Shown here piece after piece: positions 32,354 through 39,725 of a stretch of DNA of 40,994 bases. The DNA is from JACKFB01 sp041389525 (lineage in GTDB: Bacteria; Myxococcota_A; UBA9042; PHBI01; JACKFB01). The translations under genes and the position numbers were made by a program. The notes under the pieces were generated by a model. That model was not told the DNA's origin. It did no database searches and worked only from the letters and a program-made list of their open reading frames with translations. Where the stretch lies: positions 1-40,994 of the forward strand of contig JAWKRR010000066.1 in NCBI GenBank assembly GCA_041389525.1. The letters are read 5' to 3'. Within the stretch, counting starts at the first letter, position 1; each line of letters begins with the position of its first letter.

Positions 32354-34453
32354 ATGGGGAGCGTCCAGTGCGCGGCGTGCGGCGTCACAGTCAAAGGCAC
32401 GCTGCTTTTTTGCACTGCGTGCGGCTCGCGCGTCGGTCCCGACGCGGGCAGCGACACCGAGCTGGACATCGCGCCGCCTCCGCCCTCGGCGCTGGCGGCC
32501 GGCCCAGCGCCCGGCCCAGAGCCCGCGTCGGCGCCCGCGTCGTCCCCGACCGCGCCCACGAGCGAGGTCCCGACGCGGGTCGAGATCCCCGTGGTCGCGG
32601 GCGGCGGTGAGTTTCGCCGCTACCGCGATGGCGTGATCGTCGGCGCCTCGGGCGTGCGCGTCGCCGAGCTCCCCCAAGGCCAGGCGCCGCTCCCGCTCCC
32701 CTACGCGTCGACCGACGTGCTCCGCAGCCTCGGCCCCTACGACCTGTTGACCGAGATCGGCCGCGGCGACACTGGCGTGGTCTACGCAGCGTTCTCGCGA
32801 CCGCGCGCCAAGCCTTGCGCCGTCAAGGTGATGATCGCGGGCGAGCACGCCACCGAGGCCGACATCCGGCACTTTCGCGCCCAAGCGGCGCTGGGCGTCG
32901 AGCTCGATCACCCGAACATCGTGACGGTCTTCGACTCCGGCGAGGAGCGCGGCCGCTTCTACTTCGCGATGCGTTTCGTCGAGGGCCGCTCGTTTCGCGA
33001 GCTGATGGAGGAGGTCCACCGCACCCGCGCTCCCGACGCGCTGGAGCGGGCGGTCCGCGCGCTCGCCAAGACCGCCCGCGTCATTCAGTTCGCCCACGAC
33101 GCCGGGTTTGTGCACCGCGATATCAAGCCGGGTAACATCATCGTCGCCGCCAATGGTGAGGCACACGTCACCGATTTCGGCATCGCGAAGCTGCGTCGCG
33201 GCGAGAGCGTCCCCGCCGCGGCACCGATCGTCGGCACGCCCAGCTACATGTCGCCAGAGCAGGCCAGCGGCGACGCCAGCCTCCTCAGCCCGCGCAGCGA
33301 CGTCTTCAGCTTGGGCGCCGTCCTGTACGACCTCTGCACGGGGCGGCCGCCCTTCGTCAGCGAGTCCTCCAACGACACGATCTCGACCTTCGCCTCGCTG
33401 CTGGGTGAGACGCCCGAGCCCGCGTCCAAGGTGGCCGCGCGCAAGCTCGGCTGGTCGCTGGCGCCAGCGCTGGAGGCGATCTGCCACCGCGCCATCGCCC
33501 AGGACCCATCGGCCCGCTACCCGAGCGCCGCCGCCCTGGCCGTCGACCTCGAGGCGTGGCTCGACAAGCGCCCGATCTCCGCGGCGCCGCCCGTCACATC
33601 GCCGCCCGTCACCGCGCCCCCCGCGAGCGCGTCTACCGGGCGACGCGCGCGAGCGGAGGCGCCCAGCGCTGTCTGGAAGCCGCGCGCGGTCGCGGCGGTC
33701 GTCGTGGCCCTGGCCGTCGGCTTCGGTTTGGTGGCCGCCCTGACCCGCGCCGACCTGCGCGAGGCCACCCGCGAGCTCGCCATCGACGCCGCCCTCGCCG
33801 AGGCGGCGACCCTTCAGCGCGCGATCTCACAGCACATGCTCCAGGGCCGCCCCGACCTCGCCCGCGAGCTGGTCAACACGCTGCGCGACGCGGCCGCCAC
33901 ACGCGGCGTCGACGTCGTGCGCGTGGACCGGACCCTCGCCTTCACCGACAAAGTCACCCGCATCGCGGTCGAGGCGCGCCTGGGCGACTCCAGCGCGCTC
34001 GCCTGGTCCAGAGACGCCTGGCCGGAGCTGCCCGGCGTGGTCCAGACCGTGAAGGAGGTGGCGCTCCCGGCCATCGACCGCGCCACCCCGCGCAAGTCCG
34101 CGACCTTCGAGTACGACCCGCGCGAGTGGGACGCCTTCCTCGCCCGTGGCCAGTCCTTCGCGTACGAGAGCGAGAGCGGCGGCGAGCCGATGCTCACGGT
34201 CCTGCAGCCCATCCCGAACGAGCCGAAATGCCAAGCCTGTCACGGCGACGTGGAGCAAGGCATCTACGGCCTGAAGAACTCCGTGCGCGCGGTGCTGGTC
34301 GTGCGCCGGTCGCGCGCCGCGGTCGAGCAGCGGGCCCGCGGAAACGCCGGCGTCACGGCGGGCGCCGCGGTCGCGACGGCGGTGCTGCTCCTCGGCCTGC
34401 TCTGGTTCATCACCCGGCGTCGCGGGCGGGCCAGCGGGTCGACCGCGGCCTAG
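32354..34453 (+). CDS. Ser/Thr kinase with zinc ribbon and c-type heme sensor
   Basis: A 699-residue receptor-like kinase. An N-terminal zinc ribbon (Cys6, 9, 20, 23: CAAC...CTAC) and a Pro/Ala linker lead to a Hanks-type kinase domain (~130-400) with GRGDTG, Lys158 (CAVKVM), HRDIKPGN (Asp256) and DFG (Asp274). A membrane helix (~445-466) follows, then an extracytoplasmic segment that contains CQACH (Cys626, Cys629, His630), the covalent heme-c motif, in the context PNEPKCQACHGD...GIYGLKNSVRAVLVVRRS, reminiscent of heme-binding sensor domains of chemoreceptors and histidine kinases (Tll0287/DUF3365-like). A second helix (~666-687) ends the protein. ATG 32354 has GGAG upstream. It probably senses redox state, NO, CO or oxygen outside the cytoplasm. 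The family is clear; the signal is inferred. Confidence 0.88.
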   Translation: MGSVQCAACGVTVKGTLLFCTACGSRVGPDAGSDTELDIAPPPPSALAAGPAPGPEPASAPASSPTAPTSEVPTRVEIPVVAGGGEFRRYRDGVIVGASGVRVAELPQGQAPLPLPYASTDVLRSLGPYDLLTEIGRGDTGVVYAAFSRPRAKPCAVKVMIAGEHATEADIRHFRAQAALGVELDHPNIVTVFDSGEERGRFYFAMRFVEGRSFRELMEEVHRTRAPDALERAVRALAKTARVIQFAHDAGFVHRDIKPGNIIVAANGEAHVTDFGIAKLRRGESVPAAAPIVGTPSYMSPEQASGDASLLSPRSDVFSLGAVLYDLCTGRPPFVSESSNDTISTFASLLGETPEPASKVAARKLGWSLAPALEAICHRAIAQDPSARYPSAAALAVDLEAWLDKRPISAAPPVTSPPVTAPPASASTGRRARAEAPSAVWKPRAVAAVVVALAVGFGLVAALTRADLREATRELAIDAALAEAATLQRAISQHMLQGRPDLARELVNTLRDAAATRGVDVVRVDRTLAFTDKVTRIAVEARLGDSSALAWSRDAWPELPGVVQTVKEVALPAIDRATPRKSATFEYDPREWDAFLARGQSFAYESESGGEPMLTVLQPIPNEPKCQACHGDVEQGIYGLKNSVRAVLVVRRSRAAVEQRARGNAGVTAGAAVATAVLLLGLLWFITRRRGRASGSTAA

Positions 34454-34471
34454 CCCGCGCCTGACCGAGTT

Positions 34472-35902
34472 CTACTCGCGCCCGGCCCGCTTGGACCGCG
34501 TCCAGACGAGCTTCGGCAGGCACAGCGACTCGTGAGTTATCGTGGCCCGCCAGGGGTCCACCGTGAGGGTCATCGGCATGGGCTCGAGCACCATCGGATG
34601 CGGCCCGATGGAGTAGTTGAGCACGCGCGTCCAATCCTCAGCGCCTTCCTGCTTCACCACGATGGTCGTGTGGCAGATGCTGGCCGCCTTCGACGCCGCG
34701 AACACGTAGAGCGCGGGCGCCGGACCACCCAGGATTCGCGGGGCCAGCGTCGGCTCGGGCAGCGGCCGGACCGGGAGCACGGTCGGCTCCAGCGGCTTGA
34801 GCTCGTTGTGCGGCGTGACCTCGCCCTCGCCGGTCCACGTGGCCTGCAGGCAGTTGGTGGGGTCGGCGTTCAGGACGGCTCGGCAGTTCGCGGCCAGCTT
34901 GCTGCGATGGGACCCAGCCGCAGCGCCCTTGCCGAGGGCGTCGCACGCTTTCTCGGACTTCGCCAAGGCGAGATCCAGCGCCAACCCGGTGCAGTCGAGC
35001 GAACGCACCACCTTGTCGCAGTACGTCCAGTCGAAGGTCAGCGCCTCGTCGAAGTCGCGGCAGATTCGGCCCATCCGGTCCGTCGTCCCCTCACACGCCT
35101 TGGTGTTGCCGTCTTTCGCAATGCGGCAGAGCGGGTGCACCTCGGCCGGCGCCTCTTCGCACACACCCGTCTCGCGGGCGGCCCAGGCGAAGAGCCAAGC
35201 GCGGCACAGAAACTCGGCGTCGCCCTCGGTCCCCAGCTCGCGGCATCGCGCGGGGTCACGGGCGGTCAACACCTTGCACATGCGCGAGACATGGGTGGGG
35301 TTGGGGTCCGGCGGGTCCGGCTGCGTGAGGCTCGGGAGGCCCCAGCCGTCGACGGTGTCTTTGACGAAGCGCTCGGCCTCGACGCGCTGGTCGCGCCAGT
35401 AGGAACCGGCGATGAGCGTCGCCTGAGTCGTCATCTCGGCCGAGACGCGCTGAAAGCTGGTCGCCGCCTGCAGCCGCTTCGCAGACGCCAGCAGCGCCTC
35501 CTCATCGGGGGTGTCACAGACCTTCCCGGGGGCCGCGACCTCCGCGCGCTTCAGCCGCTCTTCGGGTGTCAGCGCCTCGAGCTCCGCGGCCGTCGCTGGC
35601 GCGGCCTCCTTCGGCGCGCCGGTGTCCTTCGCGCCCGCGCCCGCGCCCGCTCCGTCGGCTGCGGGCTGCGCGGCTGGGTCGTCCACGCTGGGCTTGGCTG
35701 GCGCGGCCGCGGGCGGCGCGTCGGTCGGGGCCGCCGGCTTGGCTGGCTCGCCCTTGGCTTCGGCTGCCTCAGCGGGCGCCGCCGGCGCCGCGGCGGGGAC
35801 CGGAGCCGGCTCGCCAGCGGGCTCCACCGGCGGAGCGGCGGCGAGCAAGCCTGCAGACACGGCGAGCAACGCCATGAACTTCACTAGGTTCCCGAACCGC
35901 AT
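34472..35902 (-). CDS. Exported Cys-rich protein of unknown function
   Basis: 476 residues. The start is ATG 35902 with GGAGG six bases upstream; ATG 35917 is also possible. A signal peptide (FMALLAVSAGLLAAAP) is followed by a ~90-residue Ala/Pro-rich linker (AAPAEAAEAKGEPAKPAAP and similar). The C-terminal ~370 residues carry about fourteen cysteines, e.g. PGKVCDTPDEEALLASAKRL, CKVLTARDPARCREL, GVCEEAPAE and LCRIAKDG, in alternating helical segments that might form disulfides or a metal-binding fold. No family is recognised. It is convergent with the heme-sensor kinase (18 bp) and 113 bp downstream of the JmjC-like gene on the same strand. A role outside the cytoplasm is inferred only from the signal peptide. 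Confidence 0.75.
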   Translation of the reverse strand: MRFGNLVKFMALLAVSAGLLAAAPPVEPAGEPAPVPAAAPAAPAEAAEAKGEPAKPAAPTDAPPAAAPAKPSVDDPAAQPAADGAGAGAGAKDTGAPKEAAPATAAELEALTPEERLKRAEVAAPGKVCDTPDEEALLASAKRLQAATSFQRVSAEMTTQATLIAGSYWRDQRVEAERFVKDTVDGWGLPSLTQPDPPDPNPTHVSRMCKVLTARDPARCRELGTEGDAEFLCRAWLFAWAARETGVCEEAPAEVHPLCRIAKDGNTKACEGTTDRMGRICRDFDEALTFDWTYCDKVVRSLDCTGLALDLALAKSEKACDALGKGAAAGSHRSKLAANCRAVLNADPTNCLQATWTGEGEVTPHNELKPLEPTVLPVRPLPEPTLAPRILGGPAPALYVFAASKAASICHTTIVVKQEGAEDWTRVLNYSIGPHPMVLEPMPMTLTVDPWRATITHESLCLPKLVWTRSKRAGRE

Positions 35903-36015
35903 CCTCGTCCTCCACATTCGAATCCCGCGCTCGCGCTGCCGCCTCTCGGTGTACCCCAAGTCGTCGCTGAGCGAAAAGACCGAGCCCCCCGGGCCACGTG
36001 ACCGCCTCGGACCCC

Positions 36016-36945
36016 TTAGGAGCCGCCGCCTCTGCGTCCGCGGTCAAGCGAGTCCAACAGAGCACTAGCGTCCAGACGCATCGCGCTATTCCCGAGGGTC
36101 GGCAGAATCGACGCCAGCCGCGCCAACGCGGCCTCACGCCGTGGGCCCGGACCGCGCCCGGTCCACGACGATTCGCGCCAAGCCGCGTCGCTGAGCAGCT
36201 CGGTGCGCAGCGCGTCCAGGACCACGTCGACCCACGGCGGCGGCTCGAACCCGATCGACAGCGAGATGCTGTCGGTGTCCGCGTGGGTCGCGTGCCAGTC
36301 GCCGCGGGGCATGAAGAGCACCGACCCCGGTTTCATCTCGACCCGCACCGTGTCGGCCGGCATCTCGAGGGGCGGCTTGACCGTGGTGATGGGCAGCAGG
36401 TCGGGCTGCAGCCCCCCCGGCGGGCTGTGGCCCTCGGTGGGCGAGGGGATCTCGGTGTTGCGCGCCAGCTCCCAGGTCTTGGTGCCCACCAACTGCAGGG
36501 AGAAGACGTGGAGCGGATCGAAGTGCTTGCGCAGCACGCCGCCTTGGGGGGCGACGAAAGCGCTGGTGCGCACGTGACCGTCGGGCAGGCCCAGCTCGCG
36601 CGCGAGCTGACGCACGAAGCCCATGACCGGCCCCGCCCAGCGCTCGAGCTCCATCATCAGCAGGCAGAAGCCGGCGTCGGCGAGCACCTTGGCCTGCGAC
36701 GGTTGCACGTCGAGCTCGCGCAGGGCGCCGCCGTCGTCGATCCAGTAACCGCTGATGGGGCCGGTTTGGGCGTCGCAGAGCTTGCCCAGGTCGAGGAGCT
36801 CCGGTTGGTCGCGCAAGAAGGACAGCCGCCCGACGGGACCGTGGAACACGCGCCACGCTCGGTCCCAGTGCGCGTCCAGGAACGCCGACGCCTCGATAGG
36901 CCCGAAGAGAGCCGAGAGGGCAGGGCTGTGATGCGAGTCGCTCAC
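36016..36945 (-). CDS. JmjC/cupin-4-like 2-oxoglutarate Fe(II) oxygenase
   Basis: 309 residues from GTG 36945. The iron site is visible as H-x-D, His141-x-Asp143 in VLRKHFDPLHVFSLQLVG, and the distal ligand His218 in MPRGDWHATHA, the spacing used by JmjC/cupin-4 (RoxA/YcfD-like) ribosomal oxygenases. It has no signal peptide. Such enzymes hydroxylate proteins (for example ribosomal protein L16) or histidine/arginine residues, but the substrate here is unknown. There is no clear ribosome-binding site at the chosen start, so the N-terminus is provisional. It is divergent from the PhyH-like oxygenase, with 141 bp between, which could make a shared control region. Confidence 0.83.
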   Translation of the reverse strand: MSDSHHSPALSALFGPIEASAFLDAHWDRAWRVFHGPVGRLSFLRDQPELLDLGKLCDAQTGPISGYWIDDGGALRELDVQPSQAKVLADAGFCLLMMELERWAGPVMGFVRQLARELGLPDGHVRTSAFVAPQGGVLRKHFDPLHVFSLQLVGTKTWELARNTEIPSPTEGHSPPGGLQPDLLPITTVKPPLEMPADTVRVEMKPGSVLFMPRGDWHATHADTDSISLSIGFEPPPWVDVVLDALRTELLSDAAWRESSWTGRGPGPRREAALARLASILPTLGNSAMRLDASALLDSLDRGRRGGGS

Positions 36946-37086
36946 GCGGGGAAGCGTACTCCCAGGCGCGCGGGGACGCCACGGCGAATGCGCGGCGCGG
37001 TGCGAGGCGGGCTGGCGCAGCGTGACGCGCGTCGATCCGCTGGCCCGTAGCGCGCGCGCACGCCGCGGGCTATCCTCCAGCGGCCG

Positions 37087-37947
37087 ATGACCACGCACCT
37101 CCCGCCGCCGCCGTCCCTCGCCGAGCCCCTGAGCGCCGCCTTCGTCGACGCGGTCCGCCGCGCCTTCGACCTCGACGGCTACATCCTCATTGAGGACGCG
37201 CTCTCGCCCGCCGAGGTCGCCGCCGCCAACGCGGTCCTGGACACCCTCGAGCTGCCCGACCGCGGCGACCTGCGCCCGCTGCTCGGCCAGCACCCGCTCT
37301 TCCTCGACCACATCGACCACCCCCGAATCCTCCCCTACGTCCTGGCGCTGCTGGGTGGCGCGATCCAGGTCATGGGCTCCTCGGTGACCGTGATCTCGCC
37401 CGGCGCCGGCTCGATGGTCTGGCACGAGGACGGCCCGCGGCCTTTCTCGTACCCGGCCGTGGGCGATCGACGGCCCCTGATCATGGGCCGCGTCGGCATC
37501 TTCCTCGAGGACCTGCGCGGGCCCGACCGCGGCCAGCTCGTCGTCGTCCGCGGCAGCCACCAGGTGCCATTTCACCGCAGCGGCAGGCCTGAGGGCCTGT
37601 GGGACTTGCCAGGAGTGCGCCCGCTCGAGGTCGCGCCCGGCACCGCCGTGCTCTTCCACAACGGACTGTGGCACGCGACGGCCCCGAACCACATGAGCGT
37701 GCCCCGCCGCGCGCTCTACTACGCGTACACGCCGGTCTGGCACCGCGTGGTCGACTACACGCTGCCGCCCGAGGCGCTGCTGGCCGGCATCGACGCGGCC
37801 CCAGCACCCCGGCGGCAGCTCTTGCGCCAGCTCGTGGGCGCGCTCCCAAGCGATGGTCCGGGGGGCTTCATGTTCCCGGATGAGTCGGATTTTCCTGGGC
37901 TGTCGCTGGTCTCGCCCGAGCACGAGGCCAGCGGCGGCGAGTACTGA
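37087..37947 (+). CDS. Phytanoyl-CoA dioxygenase (PhyH) family oxygenase
   Basis: 286 residues of the PhyH fold. It opens with AFDLDGYILIEDALSPAEV, typical of the family, and has the facial triad HxD in VWHEDGPRP (His113, Asp115) plus the distal His196 in LWHATAPNHMS, with Arg residues after it (PRRAL) for 2-oxoglutarate. Fe(II)/2-oxoglutarate hydroxylation or halogenation is the family chemistry; the substrate is unknown. It is cytoplasmic, with no signal peptide. It is the first of two genes; the VOC protein begins 16 bp downstream, suggesting co-transcription. Confidence 0.88.
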   Translation: MTTHLPPPPSLAEPLSAAFVDAVRRAFDLDGYILIEDALSPAEVAAANAVLDTLELPDRGDLRPLLGQHPLFLDHIDHPRILPYVLALLGGAIQVMGSSVTVISPGAGSMVWHEDGPRPFSYPAVGDRRPLIMGRVGIFLEDLRGPDRGQLVVVRGSHQVPFHRSGRPEGLWDLPGVRPLEVAPGTAVLFHNGLWHATAPNHMSVPRRALYYAYTPVWHRVVDYTLPPEALLAGIDAAPAPRRQLLRQLVGALPSDGPGGFMFPDESDFPGLSLVSPEHEASGGEY

Positions 37948-37963
37948 ACTCGGAGGGTTTTCG

Positions 37964-38344
37964 ATGGCAGATGGAGCCGGGCGCGGCATGCCCCTCATCG
38001 TGACGGACGACTTGGGTGGCCTGCGCGCCTTTTACACGGAGCTGCTCGCCTTCGAGGAGGTCACCTGGCGCGAGGGCAGCGCCGGCGGCGGCTTCGCGGT
38101 CTTCGCGTATGGCACGTGCAAGCTCGGCTACGCGACGCCTGACGCGCTGCCGGAGCTTCCGGGAATCACGACCCACGCGGTCGCCGTCTTCGAGGTGCCG
38201 GAGCTCGAGCCGGTGCACCGCGTGATGTCGACGCGGGCCGGCGACGCCGTCGGCCCCCTGCGCGCGGTCGAGTGGGGCGGCTACTTCGACGTGCGCGATC
38301 CGCGAGGCGCCACCTTGCGATTCATCGAGGTCACCGCGGACTGA
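37964..38344 (+). CDS. VOC-family protein (second paralogue)
   Basis: 126 residues of the glyoxalase/bleomycin-resistance fold: GMPLIVTDDLGGLRAFYTELL, then YFDVRDPRGATLRFIEVTAD. It shows the usual FYxELL and DPRGxxLRF landmarks. It is cytoplasmic. ATG 37964 has GGAGG 8 bases upstream. It follows the PhyH-like oxygenase by 16 bp. The sequence is diverged from the VOC protein at 21738, so it is not a recent duplicate. Metal ligands cannot be assigned with confidence. Confidence 0.83.
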   Translation: MADGAGRGMPLIVTDDLGGLRAFYTELLAFEEVTWREGSAGGGFAVFAYGTCKLGYATPDALPELPGITTHAVAVFEVPELEPVHRVMSTRAGDAVGPLRAVEWGGYFDVRDPRGATLRFIEVTAD

Positions 38345-38348
38345 GGGC

Positions 38349-38392
38349 CAGCCCGCGGCGCGATGCCTACCAGCCCGCGGCGCGATGCCTAC
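38349..38392. repeat. 22-bp perfect tandem duplication at the end of the radical SAM gene
   Basis: CAGCCCGCGGCGCGATGCCTAC occurs at 38349-38370 and again at 38371-38392. The second copy contains the TAG stop (complement, 38389-38391) of the minus-strand radical SAM gene. It fills most of the 44 bp between two convergent genes. Confidence 0.95.
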
Positions 38393-39549
38393 AGGATCTC
38401 CTGCGCCGCCTTCTTGCCCTCGCGCCACGGCATCGGGAACTGCTCCAGCACCTCGCCCTCGAGCCAGGTGTGCTGGTTCTTCTTCCGCACGCGCAGGATG
38501 TCCGCGCTGTCCTCGTCGGGCGCCCGCTCGCGGTCCAGATCGGGGAAGAGCTCGGCCAGCCGCTCCGTCCGCGCCACCGGCTCGATGCCGTCGTGGCCGA
38601 AGAGCATGAAGTAGCCCTCCCAGAAGCCGTAGCAGGCCGGCTCGAAGAAGCACTCCTTACAGCGCGGCAGCTTCACCTTCTTGCGCTCGATGACGCGGAA
38701 GGCGCTGAGATCCTTGCCGAAGGTCCCCTCGGGGTCGGTGATGTCGTGGAGGTCGACGCGGTGCTCGTGACCGGTCACGAAGCACATCGGGTAGCCCTCC
38801 TGGCTGTCCACGCGGAACCCGACGCCCAGCTTCACGCACTCGTCGAGCGCGGCCGAGAAGTTCTCTTTGACCCGCGGCAGGTGCGGCCAGATGTGCATGT
38901 TCTTTCGCGCCCGCGCCTCGGGCTGCATCGAGAAGAACAGGATCTCGCGCATCCCCGGGAACTCGCGCTTGCAGAAGCGCACGTAGTCCACGAGGTCCTC
39001 CACGTTCCACTTGATGATGACGTGGCTCAGCATCACGTTCACGCCCTCGGCGATGAACAGCTTGATGCCGTCGATGACGGTCTTGTAGACGCCCTCGGTC
39101 ACCGTGATGCGGTCGAAGACGTCCTCGCGGTGGCTGTGCAGCGAGACCAGCGTGTCGGTGACGCCGGCCTTCTTGAGCTTCCGCACGTTGTCCGGCGTCG
39201 CCATGGACGCGTTGGTCTGAAGCTCGATGGACTTGAAGCCCAGCGACCTCGCGTACCGGATGAGCGGCAGGATGTCCGGGTGGATCGTCGGCTCGCCGCC
39301 CGAGATCGTGAGGCGCTCATACCCGCGCTCACGCATCTTCTCCATGTAGGCGCGCCAGTCCTTGCCCGCGGTGTTCATGACCGCGTCCGACGGCTTCTCT
39401 TTTTCCTCGTGCCACGCCGCAAAGCAGAAGGGGCACCGGAAATTGCACTCCAGCAGAATGCGGGCGGTCTGCGACTGCAGCCGGTCCTCGATCGGATCGC
39501 GCACCTTGTGCGGATCATACGCGGCGCGTTCGCGCGCAGACTGCTCCAT
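38389..39549 (-). CDS. Radical SAM protein with C-terminal Cys motif
   Basis: 386 residues. The core motif is CNFRCPFC (Cys35, Cys39, Cys42; CX3CX2C), followed by the SAM-binding GGEPTIHPD and strands typical of a partial TIM barrel. The C-terminus has Cys297, Cys300 and Cys306 (RCKECFFEPAC) followed by YFMLFGHDGIEPV, matching the ending of the radical SAM protein at 22147-23979. These cysteines may bind an auxiliary cluster. The start is ATG 39549, just after a GGGGG. No substrate can be assigned; organisation with cofactor-dependent radical SAM enzymes suggests peptide or natural-product modification, but this is speculative. It is divergent from the B12-type radical SAM gene. Confidence 0.85.
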   Translation of the reverse strand: MEQSARERAAYDPHKVRDPIEDRLQSQTARILLECNFRCPFCFAAWHEEKEKPSDAVMNTAGKDWRAYMEKMRERGYERLTISGGEPTIHPDILPLIRYARSLGFKSIELQTNASMATPDNVRKLKKAGVTDTLVSLHSHREDVFDRITVTEGVYKTVIDGIKLFIAEGVNVMLSHVIIKWNVEDLVDYVRFCKREFPGMREILFFSMQPEARARKNMHIWPHLPRVKENFSAALDECVKLGVGFRVDSQEGYPMCFVTGHEHRVDLHDITDPEGTFGKDLSAFRVIERKKVKLPRCKECFFEPACYGFWEGYFMLFGHDGIEPVARTERLAELFPDLDRERAPDEDSADILRVRKKNQHTWLEGEVLEQFPMPWREGKKAAQEIL

Positions 39550-39725
39550 GTAACCCCCGGGAGACGGTGTGGCCGTCGTGAAGTCGGATGCTACCGGCCA
39601 ACCCAGCCGCGCGCAATGAAGGGTCAACGAGGGCCTTTACCCAGGCGGTCTCACCGACCGACGCGCCGCGCGGTGTCGCTGCGCGCACGCCCCGCAGTTG
39701 AGAGGGGGATCCTTCGTGGCCTATC

